41,661 nucleotides of DNA from Bacteroides sp. (GTDB taxonomy: Bacteria; Bacteroidota; Bacteroidia; Bacteroidales; Bacteroidaceae): positions 1-41,661 of the forward strand of contig JAJQFD010000031.1 of NCBI GenBank assembly GCA_021201335.1. The letters run 5' to 3'. The notes under the pieces were generated by a model. The model was not told the DNA's origin and ran no database searches. It saw only the letters and a list, made by a program, of their open reading frames with translations. The stretch's first letter is position 1. Each line of letters begins with the position of its first letter. A program made the translations under genes and the position numbers. Shown here one piece after another: positions 1 through 8,300 of the stretch.

Positions 1-1
1 T

Positions 2-466
2 GAATTGGGTGCTTATTATAAAGCTGAACGCAACTATGATAAAGCTTATCTTTTTTATAAAGAACTGACAAACAAGCACCCTAATGAAGTAAAATATTTA
101 GAAGAAAGAGCCCACGTGGAAGTTTGGGGTGGGAAATCCACGGATGCTGTGCTTACTTATGAGCAGATTCTTTATCTCGATCCTGATAATCTGGATGCGA
201 ATATCTTTATGGGGAATTACTACTTTCTACTGGCTGAGCAAAAGAAAGAAAGGTTAGAGAAAGATTTTAGAACTATATCTTCGCCTACCCGTATGCAGGT
301 AATAAGCTATAGAAATAGTATTGGTGAGATATATCGGACTGATTATCTAAGGGCAAAACCTTTTCTGGAAAATGTAGTAAGTCAATTTTCTTCTACAGAA
401 GCCAAAAAATCACTGGAAAAGATTGAAAAAATGGAACGAAGAATGGAGCGAAAAAGTCATAGATAA
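2..466 (+). CDS. TPR-repeat protein, C-terminal fragment
   Basis: The reading frame is open to the left edge, so this is the 3' part of a longer gene whose start lies outside the window. The visible residues are almost all helical and show tetratricopeptide spacing: a repeat around YDKAYLFYKELTNKHPNE is followed by one around DAVLTYEQILYLDPDN and then a longer, charged helical tail ending in a Lys/Arg/Glu-rich segment. TPR arrays are protein-protein scaffolds. The partner cannot be told from this fragment, and no catalytic domain is visible. The next gene is about 770 bp away on the opposite strand, so this is the last gene of its transcript. The TPR assignment is fairly safe; function is unknown. 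Confidence 0.7.
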   Translation, partial: ELGAYYKAERNYDKAYLFYKELTNKHPNEVKYLEERAHVEVWGGKSTDAVLTYEQILYLDPDNLDANIFMGNYYFLLAEQKKERLEKDFRTISSPTRMQVISYRNSIGEIYRTDYLRAKPFLENVVSQFSSTEAKKSLEKIEKMERRMERKSHR

Positions 467-500
467 GCTAACTGCACAGAAATTTTCTCCTTTAATTTAG

Positions 501-535
501 ATATCTTAAATAGAGGCCAACGCCTGATAAGATAT
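501..535. other. imperfect hairpin downstream of the TPR gene
   Basis: ATATCTTA (501-508) and TAAGATAT (528-535) are exact reverse complements. Between them AGGC (514-517) and GCCT (522-525) form an inner stem with a 4-nt loop. It lies 35 nt after the TPR stop codon but has no T-run after it, so it is a poor intrinsic terminator. It could be an mRNA 3'-end structure or a protein-binding site. Confidence 0.35.
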
Positions 536-844
536 TGCAAAAGTCTGTCTACAACAGACTATTTTCCAAAAAACAAAATGTCAAATTGATAATTAAACGC
601 TCCCAGAATTAAATATTTGGGGGTCAATCTACTGCGCTTCATAAAATCGCAGAGAAAGGCGTTTGGTTAAAATCAAATAGATTGAGAATAAACTAGTATG
701 CTTTCGGATTGCTATTTGTATTAGGTGTTTTTAAAATCTCTGTAAAGTCATCATCTTATATGGATGCCTATATGGTTGTAAGCGGCTGATTGTTTTTTTA
801 GTGCTTCCAGCAGAAAAAATGAATAAATGATGGGTCCTTTGCGG

Positions 845-959
845 ACTTGCGCAGCCCAAGTTCCCGGATTTGCGCGGTGCAAGTTCTGGTACTTGGGCTG
901 CTCAAGTCCGGGAACTTGAGCCGCGCAAGTCTACGAACCGGGGCTGCGCGAGTTCGGGA
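845..959. repeat. five tandem 23-bp palindromic units, GC-rich
   Basis: Five back-to-back units of exactly 23 bp start at 845, 868, 891, 914 and 937. Each follows the pattern ACTTGsGCnGCsCAAGT followed by about six GC-rich bases; the fifth is the most degenerate. Each unit is itself nearly palindromic, so the array can form either several small hairpins or larger ones by pairing between units. The array is far more GC-rich than the surrounding intergenic DNA, which suggests an inserted or expanded repetitive element of the REP/MITE-like kind rather than drifted coding sequence. No transposase lies nearby. Confidence 0.75.
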
Positions 960-1231
960 AGAGAGGCTTTTCTACTTTCAGAACGGGGGAAAGATGAATG
1001 AAATTACAAATAACATGCATTTTTGTAGTCTAAAAGGGTGGATTTTGAAGAATACCCTGTTAGTAAAATGCTTAATTATAAGTAAAAAAGAAATGTATGG
1101 TTCCTTTATTTTTTCTTTTTGTTAAACTCATTTTTCTGGGATGTGAAGGTTTTATAGATGGTTTTTAGGAAAAAGATTGTGCACGACTCTTTCCAGTAAC
1201 AAAAGTTATATGAATGGCTTACAGAAAGATT

Positions 1232-1960
1232 TTAGTCATCAAATTTATACGAAACTTCTTTAAACGCGTATTTCCGGATTTTACCTTCTTTATCTTCCAG
1301 AACTAAAATTCCAGCGTCTTCTACTTCACAGATGCGCGCTTCAAAAGAACCCTTATTATCGGCATATAGATGGAATCCTTCTTTCCGGAAAAGTGACTGA
1401 TGGTAGTTAGTGGTGATTTTATCGGTTTCTCCTTTTTTGAGTAACTCGTAATAAAGACGCAACTTTTCCAGGATAATATCAAGAACCTTTACTGGATCAT
1501 GTTCTTTTCCAGTGATTTGTCTTAATGAAACCGGATTGGGAGCCGGACTATAAAAGATTTGCTGATTTATATTGATGCCAATGCCTGCAATGCTTTTTTC
1601 TATTTTGCTGCCCATTAATTCATTCTCAATCAAGATACCGCATATTTTTTTATCTTTCCAGTAAATATCATTCGGCCATTTGATTGAAAATCCAGGAGTA
1701 AAACTGTCTAATGCTTCTTTAATAGCAAGTGCAATTGCTTTAGAGAGGAGAAACTGTCTTCGTATTGGTAAGAATGTTGGGTAAAAGATAATGCTGAAGA
1801 GTAGATTTTTACCTTTTTCAGATTCCCACGAATTGCCACGCTGGCCTTTACCAGCAGTCTGGAAATCTGCAAGTACGACAAACATTTCTTCGAGTTGCTG
1901 TGCAGACGAAAGTTGGATGAGATAATTGCTGGTGGAATCTGTTTCAGTCAAGTGAATCAT
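1232..1960 (-). CDS. birA: biotin--[acetyl-CoA-carboxylase] ligase
   Basis: This cytosolic enzyme activates biotin with ATP and attaches it to a lysine of the biotin carboxyl carrier domain. The 242-residue protein carries the biotinyl-AMP loop GKGQRGNSW (about residues 37-45), KWPND (94-98) and the following KKICGIL segment typical of BirA/LplA-type ligases. There is no N-terminal helix-turn-helix, so it is a monofunctional ligase and not an operon repressor as in E. coli. The chosen start (MIHLTETDST) fits the family, which begins right at the ETDST strand. It overlaps the end of the upstream YjbR-type gene by 17 bp and is the last gene of the yraN-yjbR-birA transcript. Identification is confident. 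Confidence 0.93.
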   Translation of the reverse strand: MIHLTETDSTSNYLIQLSSAQQLEEMFVVLADFQTAGKGQRGNSWESEKGKNLLFSIIFYPTFLPIRRQFLLSKAIALAIKEALDSFTPGFSIKWPNDIYWKDKKICGILIENELMGSKIEKSIAGIGININQQIFYSPAPNPVSLRQITGKEHDPVKVLDIILEKLRLYYELLKKGETDKITTNYHQSLFRKEGFHLYADNKGSFEARICEVEDAGILVLEDKEGKIRKYAFKEVSYKFDD

Positions 1961-2300
1961 ATTCCTGTCTCAGCTTTTTGGTAAATTTCTTGATAACCTC
2001 TTCATAAGAATGGTCAATCAGCGATTCGATTAATTTATCATTGGCATCCTGATCAAAAAATACCTGGTTCCAGTATTTCTTATTAAAATGAAAAGCACCT
2101 TCAATAGCATTGTATTTTTCCCGTAATTCAATGGCATAATCAGGATTGCACTTAAGGCACATTTTGTTACCTGCTCCAAGGCTGATTAATGCAAACATTT
2201 TGTCCATCACTTTTATAACAAGCGAATCGTCTCCAAAAGGGAAAGATTCAGTAACACCTTTTTTGCTGAGGCAATATTCTCTGGCTGATTCTATATTCAT
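1944..2300 (-). CDS. MmcQ/YjbR family protein
   Basis: A small (118-residue) protein of the MmcQ/YjbR family, a single domain with a CyaY-like fold often described as DNA-binding; its biochemical role is not established. The family pattern is visible: YCLSKKGVTESFPF near the N-terminus, a VMDKMFALI strand, the MCLKCNPDYAIELRE segment, and a C-terminal helix after the KKYWNQV segment. A longer start at 2324 is possible, but the family normally begins MNIE, which corresponds to the ATG at 2300 and leaves 17 nt after the yraN stop. It sits between yraN and birA and overlaps birA by 17 bp, so the three are probably co-transcribed. Confidence 0.85.
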   Translation of the reverse strand: MNIESAREYCLSKKGVTESFPFGDDSLVIKVMDKMFALISLGAGNKMCLKCNPDYAIELREKYNAIEGAFHFNKKYWNQVFFDQDANDKLIESLIDHSYEEVIKKFTKKLRQEYDSLD

Positions 2301-2317
2301 GTTGTCTGAATTTACAC

Positions 2318-2683
2318 TTACCACATAGGTGGATAAAAGGCTTCCGGGATATGCTCAATACTGAAATTACCGGGTTCACCCGTCACTGAAATAATGTCAA
2401 AACGAACCGGTGCATCAATCTGATAGATTTTTATGTACGTATCAGCTGCCAAGACTGTTCGTCTGATTTTCTGAAGAGTGATTGCTTCATGTGGCAATGT
2501 CAGGCTATTCCCATGGCGTGTTTTTACTTCAATAATTATTAATTCATTCTCTTTAGCTGCCACAATGTCTAGTTCCAGGTGCCCACGATGCCAGTTACGA
2601 TGTCGGATTACGTAATCTTGTTTCATCAGATAAGCTATCGCTGCATCCTCACCTGCTTTTCCTAGTTCATTGTGTTCTGCCAT
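2318..2683 (-). CDS. yraN: YraN family endonuclease-like protein (UPF0102)
   Basis: A 121-residue protein with the restriction-endonuclease-like fold of the YraN/UPF0102 family. The core pattern is present in order: LGKAGEDAAIAYL at the start, a short basic segment (HRNWHRG), the acidic metal-site position in LELDIVA, and the IIEVKTRHG motif where E-x-K closes the nuclease-like site. Members have the fold of Holliday-junction resolvases, but their cellular role is not settled. It is the first gene of the minus-strand set yraN-yjbR-birA. A TAAATTTG box on the minus strand at 2695-2702 lies 12 nt before its ATG. Confidence 0.9.
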   Translation of the reverse strand: MAEHNELGKAGEDAAIAYLMKQDYVIRHRNWHRGHLELDIVAAKENELIIIEVKTRHGNSLTLPHEAITLQKIRRTVLAADTYIKIYQIDAPVRFDIISVTGEPGNFSIEHIPEAFYPPMW

Positions 2684-2694
2684 AACGTTTTTTG

Positions 2695-2702
2695 CAAATT
2701 TA
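2695..2702 (-). promoter_or_regulatory. candidate -7 box for yraN
   Basis: On the minus strand this reads TAAATTTG followed by C, matching the Bacteroidota TAnnTTTG element. No clear TTTG -33 element is present at the usual 19-21 nt, so support is moderate. A start here would give a very short leader for yraN. Confidence 0.4.
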
Positions 2703-2714
2703 CGCTTTTTATCT

Positions 2715-2744
2715 TTTGAAATTTAATAAGTAAAACTAATTTTG
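2715..2744 (+). promoter_or_regulatory. candidate promoter for the small gene and tadA
   Basis: TTTG at 2715-2718 and TAATTTTG at 2737-2744, with 18 nt between, match the Bacteroidota housekeeping promoter. The -7 box ends only 8 nt before the ATG at 2753, so the transcript would be leaderless or nearly so. Confidence 0.55.
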
Positions 2745-2752
2745 CAGGCGAT

Positions 2753-2986
2753 ATGAGAAAAAGGGATAAAAAATGTGTCAAATCATCTGTCGATGAGCCT
2801 AAGCGTCGGAACCGGATTACGGTACTGATGAGCGAGGATGAAATGCGGATTGTAGATCGTTATCTGGAAAAATATAAGATAACGAACAAGTCACGCTGGC
2901 TTCGCGAAACAGTCCTGATGTTTATATATCAGAAGACAGAAGAAGATTATCCCACCCTTTTTGGTGAACATGATATGAGGAGATAA
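2753..2986 (+). CDS. small basic RHH/MobC-like protein
   Basis: A 77-residue basic protein that I do not recognise to family level. A Lys/Arg-rich start is followed by RITVLMSEDEMRIVDRYLEK, which looks like the beta-strand and first helix of a ribbon-helix-helix DNA-binding fold. The segment TNKSRWLRETVLMFI would supply the second helix, as in the small MobC-like and CopG-like proteins. That points to DNA binding, but no target is known. It ends 5 nt before tadA and shares its promoter, so it is translated with tadA. There is no other mobile-element gene nearby, so a true mobilisation role is unlikely here. Confidence 0.7.
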   Translation: MRKRDKKCVKSSVDEPKRRNRITVLMSEDEMRIVDRYLEKYKITNKSRWLRETVLMFIYQKTEEDYPTLFGEHDMRR

Positions 2987-2991
2987 CCGTT

Positions 2992-3426
2992 ATGTTCGAC
3001 GATACCTATTTTATGAAACAAGCCCTGATAGAAGCGGATAAAGCTGCTGCGAAAGGTGAAGTCCCGGTGGGGGCTGTAGTAGTTTGCAAGGGCCGGATTA
3101 TTGCCCGCTCTTTTAATTTAACAGAAACACTTACCGATGTTACCGCCCATGCTGAGATGCAGGCCATAACGGCAGCTGCCAACGTTTTAGGAGGCAAATA
3201 CTTAAATGATTGTATACTTTACGTAACAGTTGAACCTTGTGTGATGTGTGCCGGAGGCATTGCATGGTCACAGCTGGGAAAGCTGGTGTTTGGCGCCTCC
3301 GATGAAAAGAGAGGATATCAGCGATATGCACCCGATGCATTGCATCCGAAGACAGAAGTAGTAAAAGGAATATTGGCTGAGGAATGTAGCCGGAAAATGA
3401 CTGATTTTTTTAAATCAAAGAGATAA
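2992..3426 (+). CDS. tadA: tRNA(adenine-34) deaminase
   Basis: This enzyme converts adenosine to inosine at the wobble position of tRNA-Arg(ACG). The 144-residue protein carries the full zinc deaminase signature: HAE at residues 53-55 (zinc histidine and catalytic glutamate) and PCVMC at 82-86 (two zinc cysteines). The N-terminal MKQALIEADKAA helix and the GEVPVGAVVV strand are typical of TadA. It follows the small basic gene by 5 nt, in one transcript, and converges on the DUF4834 gene 25 nt away. A guanine or cytosine deaminase is the only serious alternative, and the VPVGAVVV and HAEMQAI context favours TadA. Confidence 0.92.
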   Translation: MFDDTYFMKQALIEADKAAAKGEVPVGAVVVCKGRIIARSFNLTETLTDVTAHAEMQAITAAANVLGGKYLNDCILYVTVEPCVMCAGGIAWSQLGKLVFGASDEKRGYQRYAPDALHPKTEVVKGILAEECSRKMTDFFKSKR

Positions 3427-3451
3427 AATAGACCTGCCCTTGTGCTATAAA

Positions 3452-3703
3452 CTAATCTTCTTCTTTAATTTCTTCAAACTCCACATATTCGCCATCATCT
3501 TTATCGAAAATCTTTTTTTGAGCTTTGGGTGTTTGGGGTTCTTTTCGGTACTCACTGGTTGTGTTTTGTTGTTGTTGCGAAGAAGTATTCGTACCTGCAC
3601 GTTTGCCAAAACCAAATAGAGCGCGTAGAATAGAGCCTATAATGGATATGCCAAATACGAAGATAGCGACTATGATAAATAGTAATATGAGGATAAATGA
3701 CAT
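3452..3703 (-). CDS. DUF4834 family small membrane protein
   Basis: An 83-residue protein with one N-terminal transmembrane helix (about residues 2-27, ending in SILRALFGFGKR). A Gln/Ser/Thr-rich linker follows, then an acidic tail (DDGEYVEFEEIKEED). This is the layout of DUF4834, a family of Bacteroidetes proteins of unknown function. It is the distal gene of the psd-pssA set on the minus strand, 58 nt after pssA. The location suggests a link to envelope lipid synthesis, but that is inference from position only. Confidence 0.8.
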   Translation of the reverse strand: MSFILILLFIIVAIFVFGISIIGSILRALFGFGKRAGTNTSSQQQQNTTSEYRKEPQTPKAQKKIFDKDDGEYVEFEEIKEED

Positions 3704-3761
3704 GAGCTAACTATTTTATTATTTTTATCTGTAAGACAACAAGTGTGCCAGAATGTTTGTT

Positions 3762-4469
3762 CTAATTCTTTTTTCTTGTTAACAGAGATAGAAAGATGTA
3801 CCAGGCGATACTCGCAGCAAACCCACTTACTCCCATGAATATAATAAGCAAGATACAACCAATTAGAAAGATAAGAATCGTTTTGTTATCTTGCCACTTT
3901 AGCGTCTTGAATTTAAGGGAAAACATGGGAAACTCAGCAACCAGAAGGAGTGAAAAGAGAAGGACCATACCTGCCAGATACAATGCATTAAACGAAGAAG
4001 AAGTGAGAAAAGCATATTCTCCTACCACCAATGAACTCCAGAACAAGGCATTAGCTGGCGTATTCAGTCCTATGAAAGAACTTGTCTGACGGACATCTAT
4101 GTTGAATTTAGCCAGCCGTAAAGCTGAGAAAACAGCAATCAGGAAGGCTATATACGGAAAATAGTCACTTATAGGGGATAGAAAAGCCGGGTAATGAACT
4201 TCTTTGAAAAGAGAAAAAACAATAAATGCCGGAGCAGCTCCGAAACTAATATCATCTGCAAGGGAATCAAGTTCTTTACCGATAGGAGAGGGGGCCTTTA
4301 ATAAACGAGCTAGCATTCCATCAAAGAAGTCGAAAACTGCACTTAGAATAATAAAAAGAAAAGCCAACTTATAGTTGGCCTGAAAAGCCATGACGCAGGC
4401 AATACACCCGGAAAATAGATTGAGACAGGTTACTGTATTCGGAATATGTCGGGTTAATGCTTTAGCCAT
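3762..4469 (-). CDS. pssA: CDP-diacylglycerol--serine O-phosphatidyltransferase
   Basis: This integral membrane enzyme makes phosphatidylserine from CDP-diacylglycerol and serine. The 235-residue protein has the CDP-alcohol phosphotransferase signature D-x2-DG-x2-AR-x8-G-x3-D-x3-D, seen from DFFDGMLARLL through GKELDSLADD. It has about six to seven hydrophobic segments and starts HIPNTVTCLNLFSG, typical of the type II PssA. It lies 10 nt downstream of psd, whose product decarboxylates the phosphatidylserine made here, so the two steps to phosphatidylethanolamine are co-transcribed. Confidence 0.93.
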   Translation of the reverse strand: MAKALTRHIPNTVTCLNLFSGCIACVMAFQANYKLAFLFIILSAVFDFFDGMLARLLKAPSPIGKELDSLADDISFGAAPAFIVFSLFKEVHYPAFLSPISDYFPYIAFLIAVFSALRLAKFNIDVRQTSSFIGLNTPANALFWSSLVVGEYAFLTSSSFNALYLAGMVLLFSLLLVAEFPMFSLKFKTLKWQDNKTILIFLIGCILLIIFMGVSGFAASIAWYIFLSLLTRKKN

Positions 4470-4479
4470 TGCAAAGGTT

Positions 4480-5169
4480 TTATTTTAATTTTGCTATAAC
4501 AGTCTGATTACCGGTTGTAAGTTGTCCCATTTTCACACAGATTTCAGTACCCAATGGCAGGTAAACATCCACTCTTGAACCGAATTTGATAAAGCCCAGA
4601 TGTTCATCAATGAAACATTCTTCGCCTACTTCTGCATATGTTACAATACGACGGGCCATTGCTCCGGCTATCTGGCGTGCCATAATCTCAACACCTTCAG
4701 GAGTTTCAATAACAATCGTGGAACGTTCGTTTTCTGTACTTGCTTTAGGTAACCAGGCTTTCATAAACCGGCCATTGTGGTGCTCTACTTTTTTTATTGT
4801 TCCGTCTACAGGGTGCCAATTGACATGGACGTTCAGGACACTCATAAAGATTGAAACCATCAGTCTGTTATCATGGAAGTATTCTTGCTCATTTACTTCT
4901 TCAATAACAACAATTTTCCCATCTGCGGGAGCCACTACAATCTTTTCTGTATCACCTCCGAAAAGCCGGATCGGGCATCGGAAGAAATTAACGAGTAAAC
5001 AATAAAAAACCACACTGGCAACTGCGATAATATAAAAAGGGATTTTACATTTAAACCCAAAGAAAAAAGCAGCGTTTATTAATAGCAACAGCAGGAAAGA
5101 AACAATCAGGAGATGTGTACCTTCATGGTGTATTCTAATTTTTTTGAGGTTCTTTAATCTTCTACTCAT
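4480..5169 (-). CDS. psd: phosphatidylserine decarboxylase (short, self-processing type)
   Basis: This enzyme decarboxylates phosphatidylserine to phosphatidylethanolamine at the inner membrane. The 229-residue protein has two hydrophobic stretches near the N-terminus and then a beta-rich domain. The segment [16 protein letters not shown] contains the G-S self-cleavage site. Ser198 would become the pyruvoyl group of the small alpha chain, so two chains are expected. The length and the FGSRVD form match the short proenzyme class found in Bacteroidetes and archaea rather than the E. coli LGST form. It is the first gene of psd-pssA-DUF4834. Confidence 0.92.
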   Translation of the reverse strand: MSRRLKNLKKIRIHHEGTHLLIVSFLLLLLINAAFFFGFKCKIPFYIIAVASVVFYCLLVNFFRCPIRLFGGDTEKIVVAPADGKIVVIEEVNEQEYFHDNRLMVSIFMSVLNVHVNWHPVDGTIKKVEHHNGRFMKAWLPKASTENERSTIVIETPEGVEIMARQIAGAMARRIVTYAEVGEECFIDEHLGFIKFGSRVDVYLPLGTEICVKMGQLTTGNQTVIAKLK

Positions 5170-5191
5170 GTTATGATCAATGAAATAATGG

Positions 5192-5219
5192 CAAAAATAG
5201 CCTTATTTTAAAAATCAAA
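5192..5219 (-). promoter_or_regulatory. weak candidate promoter for psd
   Basis: On the minus strand TTTG (5219-5216) and TATTTTTG (5199-5192) are 16 nt apart. The boxes match but the spacing is shorter than the usual 19-21 nt. Confidence 0.3.
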
Positions 5220-5336
5220 CAAGTAAATAAGGATAGAAATGATCTTTTGTTCATAACTTTTAGGCTAATCTTTTTGATTGTCGGGCAGGACGTCGTAATT
5301 TTATCGGTTCAAATTTTAAAAGAAGATATACTCCAT

Positions 5337-8300
5337 ATGCAAGATTTTGTCCATTTACATGTTCATACCCAATATTCTCTGCTTGACGGGCAGGCCAGTG
5401 TAAGCGCTTTGGTAGATAAAGCCATGAAGAACGGAATGAAAGGAATTGCCGTTACCGACCATGGGAATATGTTTGGTATCAAGGAGTTCTATAACTATGT
5501 TACCAAAAAGAACAGTGGAATCCTGAAAGAGATAAAAGCACTGAAGAAAAAGATCGCTTCCATTGAAAAAGGGGAAATACAGTGTGAAGATAAAGATGCT
5601 GAATTGGCAGCCTCTAAGGCTCAGTTAGCAGAAACGGAAAAGAAAATATTTAAGCCTATCATTGGTTGCGAAATGTATGTGGCCCGCCGAACTTTGGATA
5701 AAAAGGAAGGTAAGCCCGACCAGAGTGGTTATCACTTGGTCGTACTTGCGAAAAATGAAACCGGATACCATAACCTGATTAAGTTGGTTTCTAAAGCCTG
5801 GACGGATGGTTACTATATGCGTCCACGTACCGATCGGAATGAATTGGAAAAATACCATGAGGGGCTTATTGTTTGTTCTGCGTGCCTGGGGGGTGAAGTC
5901 CCAAAGAGAATTACCAATGAACAATTTTACGAAGCGGAAGAAGCTATTCAATGGTATAAGAATCTGTTCGGTGACGATTATTACCTGGAATTACAGCGTC
6001 ATAGAGCAACCGTCCCCAATGCCAATCATGACGCTTATCCGATGCAGCAACATGTGAATAAGCACCTGATTGAATATGCCAAAAAGCATAATATCAAATT
6101 AATCTGTACCAATGATGTTCATTTTGTAAACGAGGAACATGCAGAGGCACACGATCGCTTGATTTGCTTAAGCACCGGTAAAGATTTGGATGATCCGAAA
6201 CGGATGTATTATACAAAGCAGGAATGGATGAAAACCCGGGAAGAAATGAACGAGTTGTTTTCTGATGTTCCGGAAGCATTGTCTAATACAGTAGAGATAT
6301 GCGACAAGGTTGAGCTTTATTCGATTGATAATGCACCGATCATGCCTCAATATGAAATCCCGGAAGATTTTGGAACAGAAGCCGGATACAGGGAAAAGTA
6401 TTCGGAAGAAGATCTTTTCAATGAATTTACACGGGATGAGAATGGGCAGGTGGTCATGAGTGAAGCCGATGCTCATAATAAGATAAAAAGCCTCGGAGGG
6501 TATGATAAGTTATATCGTATTAAGTTGGAAGGAGACTACCTGGCTAAGTTAACCTTTGATAAAGCGAAGGATAAATATGGAGATCCCATGGCTCCAGAAA
6601 TAAAGGAACGACTTGTTTTCGAACTTCATATAATGAAAACAATGGGTTTCCCTGGATACTTCTTGATTGTACAGGACTTTATTGCTGCTGCACGTCAGAT
6701 GGGCGTATCCGTTGGGCCGGGTCGTGGGTCGGCGGCCGGTTCTTCGGTGGCTTACTGTTTAGGTATTACACAAATTGATCCGGTTAAATATGATCTGCTG
6801 TTTGAACGTTTTCTCAATCCCGATCGTATTTCTCTTCCTGATATCGACATTGATTTTGATGATGATGGACGTGGAGAAGTGCTACGTTGGGTAACAGATA
6901 AATATGGTGTAGAAAAAGTTGCTCATATTATCACCTATAGTACCATGGCAACAAAAATGTCCTTGAAAGATGTTGCCCGGGTACAAAAACTTCCTCTATC
7001 GGAATCCGATCGTTTAACGAAGTTAGTACCGGATAGAATACCCGATAAGAAAGTCAACTTACAAAATGCCATTGAGTATGTTCCCGAACTACAGGCTGCC
7101 GAAGCTTCTTCGGATCCATTAGTGAAAGATACCATTAAGTATGCCAAAATACTTGAAGGAAACGTCCGTGGTACGGGCGTACATGCTTGTGGTATCATTA
7201 TTTGCCGAGACGACATAACCGATTGGGTGCCTGTAAGTACAGCGGATGATAAGGAAACAGGTGAAAAAATGCTGGTTACACAGTATGAAGGTTCGGTTAT
7301 TGAGGAAACCGGATTGATTAAAATGGACTTTCTGGGGCTAAAGATTTTGTCTATTATCAAAGAAGCAGTCGAAAATATTCGTTTGTGTAAAGGAGAAGAC
7401 ATTGATATTGATAATATATCTATTGAGGACCCTGCTACTTATAAACTTTACAGTGAGGGTCGTACTGTGGGTACATTCCAGTTCGAGTCTGCCGGTATGC
7501 AGAAATACCTCCGTGAGTTGCAGCCTTCCACGTTTGAAGACCTGATTGCCATGAATGCTTTGTACCGTCCGGGACCAATGGATTATATACCTGATTTTAT
7601 TGATCGAAAACATGGTCGTAAGCCCATCGTTTATGATATACCTGTCATGGAACAGTATCTGAAGGATACGTACGGTATCACGGTATATCAGGAACAGGTC
7701 ATGCTCTTATCGCGTCTGCTGGGCAACTTCACCCGGGGTGAATCGGATGCACTTCGGAAAGCCATGGGTAAGAAGATACGCGCGAAGCTGGATGAAATGA
7801 AGCCTAAATTCATTGAAGGTGGTAAATCGAACGGTCATGATCCGGCTATATTAGAGAAAATCTGGGGCGACTGGGAAAAGTTCGCTTCTTATGCTTTCAA
7901 TAAATCACATGCGACTTGCTATTCCTGGGTGGCTTATCAAACGGCTTATCTGAAAGCCAATTATCCATCGGAATATATGGCTGCCGTTATGAGCCGGAGC
8001 ATTTCGAACATAACGGAAATCACGAAGTTCATGGATGAGTGTAAGTCTATGGGCATTGAGGTATTAGGTCCAGATGTAAATGAAAGTAACCTGAAATTTA
8101 CTGTAAATAAGGAAGGAAATATCCGTTTTGGATTAGGAGCCGTGAAGGGAGTAGGGGAGAATGCTGTTCAGGCTATTGTTGAGGAGCGCAAAGCCAACGG
8201 TCCTTTTAAAGGTATCTTTGATTTTGTTCAGAGAGTTAATCTCAATGCCTGTAACAAGAAAAACATGGAGAATTTGGCATTAGCCGGAGGATTCGATAGC

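Larger units (their letters stand above)
467..1231. other. gene-free region, 765 bp
   Basis: I see no convincing gene here. The only longer open frame (847-1125, plus) runs through the GC-rich palindromic array and has low-complexity content with no recognisable domain, so I treat it as chance. Two structures stand out: an imperfect hairpin at 501-535 (arms ATATCTTA/TAAGATAT with an inner AGGC/GCCT stem), and the 23-bp repeat array at 845-959. The rest is AT-rich with no tRNA or obvious promoter. Confidence 0.6.

Noticed and set aside
847..1125. 92-codon open frame through the palindromic array
   Set aside because: It begins inside the repeat and encodes composition-driven sequence without domain or signal; the repeat alone explains the open frame.
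5247..5336. N-terminal extension of DnaE from a TTG
   Set aside because: The family starts at the PHP domain (ATG 5337); the extension is hydrophobic and not conserved in form, and lies where the promoter should be.
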